NCBI GenBank assembly: GCA_036396275.1
Contig: DASWLD010000005.1
Coordinates: forward strand, 1 to 40,578
Direction of reading: 5' to 3'
Length of the DNA stretch: 40,578 nt
Source: JACQFZ01 sp036396275
GTDB lineage: Bacteria > Pseudomonadota > Gammaproteobacteria > Acidiferrobacterales > Sulfurifustaceae
Shown here: positions 40,257-40,578 of the stretch, in pieces
How the letters are laid out: each line of letters begins with the position of its first letter
Position numbering within the stretch: position 1 is the first letter of the stretch
Made by a program: the position numbers and the translations under genes
The notes under the pieces: model-generated
Told to the model about the DNA's origin: nothing
Seen by the model: only the letters and a program-made list of their open reading frames with translations
Databases searched by the model: none

Positions 40257-40578
40257 GTCCGCCCGAAAACCAGGCTGCAGTTGCTGCCGCCGAACCCGAA
40301 TGAGTTGGTCAACACACGCGTTACCGGTCGCGCTTCGTTCTCGACAATCACTCGGCTCGCGAACGACGGGTCAACTTGGGTCGTGTTCAATGAACCTGGC
40401 GTGAAACCGTGCTCCAGGCATAGACAGCTGATGACGGCTTCGATGATGCCCGCCGCACCCAAGGTGTGGCCGGTCCAACCTTTGGTCGAGCTGCACGGCG
40501 TATCGGCGCCGAAAAGCCGGGCGACGGCGCGGTCTTCGACCGCGTCATTGATGCGGCTCGCGGTGCCATGCAGGTTGA
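40253..40578 (-). CDS. Beta-ketoacyl-ACP synthase, C-terminal part (gene runs off the window)
   Basis: This is the end of a condensing enzyme; the start and the nucleophile region lie beyond 40578. About 108 residues are visible. The two catalytic histidines are present: NLHGTASRIND (compare NAHGTSTPYND of FabF) and KGWTGHTLGAAG (compare KSMTGHLLGAAG). SFGFGGSNCSLVFGR near the end is the usual C-terminal loop. Both His motifs are intact, so this is a true ketosynthase, in contrast to the Cys-less protein that overlaps its stop. NLHGT and KGWTGH resemble ketosynthases of aryl polyene clusters more than FabF or FabB, but that is an impression. Confidence 0.88.
   Translation of the reverse strand, partial: NLHGTASRINDAVEDRAVARLFGADTPCSSTKGWTGHTLGAAGIIEAVISCLCLEHGFTPGSLNTTQVDPSFASRVIVENEARPVTRVLTNSFGFGGSNCSLVFGRT

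Overview
The window is a GC-rich bacterial chromosome segment that reads as a gammaproteobacterium. The evidence is a close PrmB homologue, a zinc-type L31, a FadE of the large membrane-anchored type, GTG and TTG starts, and a cytochrome c4 / polA / DUF2782 neighbourhood like that of Pseudomonas. A deep-branching chemolithotroph-like gammaproteobacterium (for example Acidiferrobacterales) is possible but is inference only. Nearly all of the DNA is coding. No tRNA, rRNA, CRISPR array or prophage was seen.

Layout. 1-3681 (+): end of rpmE, a secreted SNase-like nuclease, an M48 lipoprotein protease and a short malic enzyme. 3682-3867: a convergent spacer with inverted repeats. 3868-5106 (-): an MFS exporter, divergent from prmB (+). 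6243-8560 (+): a cyanide-insensitive-type cytochrome bd oxidase (cydA, cydB). 8557-14138 (-): an operon of a GH15 glucosidase, a small membrane protein, gnd, zwf and pgl, which can deliver glucose units into the oxidative pentose phosphate pathway. 14226-15643: a mobile-element patch with a RAYT-type Y1 transposase, an IS3 orfA remnant, a 20-bp inverted repeat and an AT-rich orphan gene. 15644-23523 (-): a beta-oxidation block of rubredoxin, fadE, thiolase, fadJ-like protein and acyl-CoA synthetase. 23676-27427 (+): hemH-thiD-thiE-hemL, joining haem and thiamine synthesis.

27529-31682 (-): a small conserved-looking protein, a dihaem cytochrome c4 and polA. Four hairpins, the last a canonical terminator, lie between polA and the cytochrome gene. 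They look like a small RNA at the position of Spot 42 / ErsA, with an exposed CCUCCUCCC anti-Shine-Dalgarno loop. 31749-33794 (+): a LOG-family protein, DUF2782 and an HDAC-like deacetylase. 33835-37465: a diguanylate cyclase (-), uvrD (-) and a PilZ protein (+). 37514-40578 (-): glycosyltransferase, ketoreductase, hotdog dehydratase, a ketosynthase-like protein lacking the active cysteine, and the end of a true ketosynthase. This last block looks like one edge of an aryl-polyene-type gene cluster that continues beyond the window.

The best candidate for something undescribed is the structured RNA downstream of polA. Next are the aryl-polyene-like edge, the small membrane protein in the pentose phosphate operon, and the two small orphan proteins.
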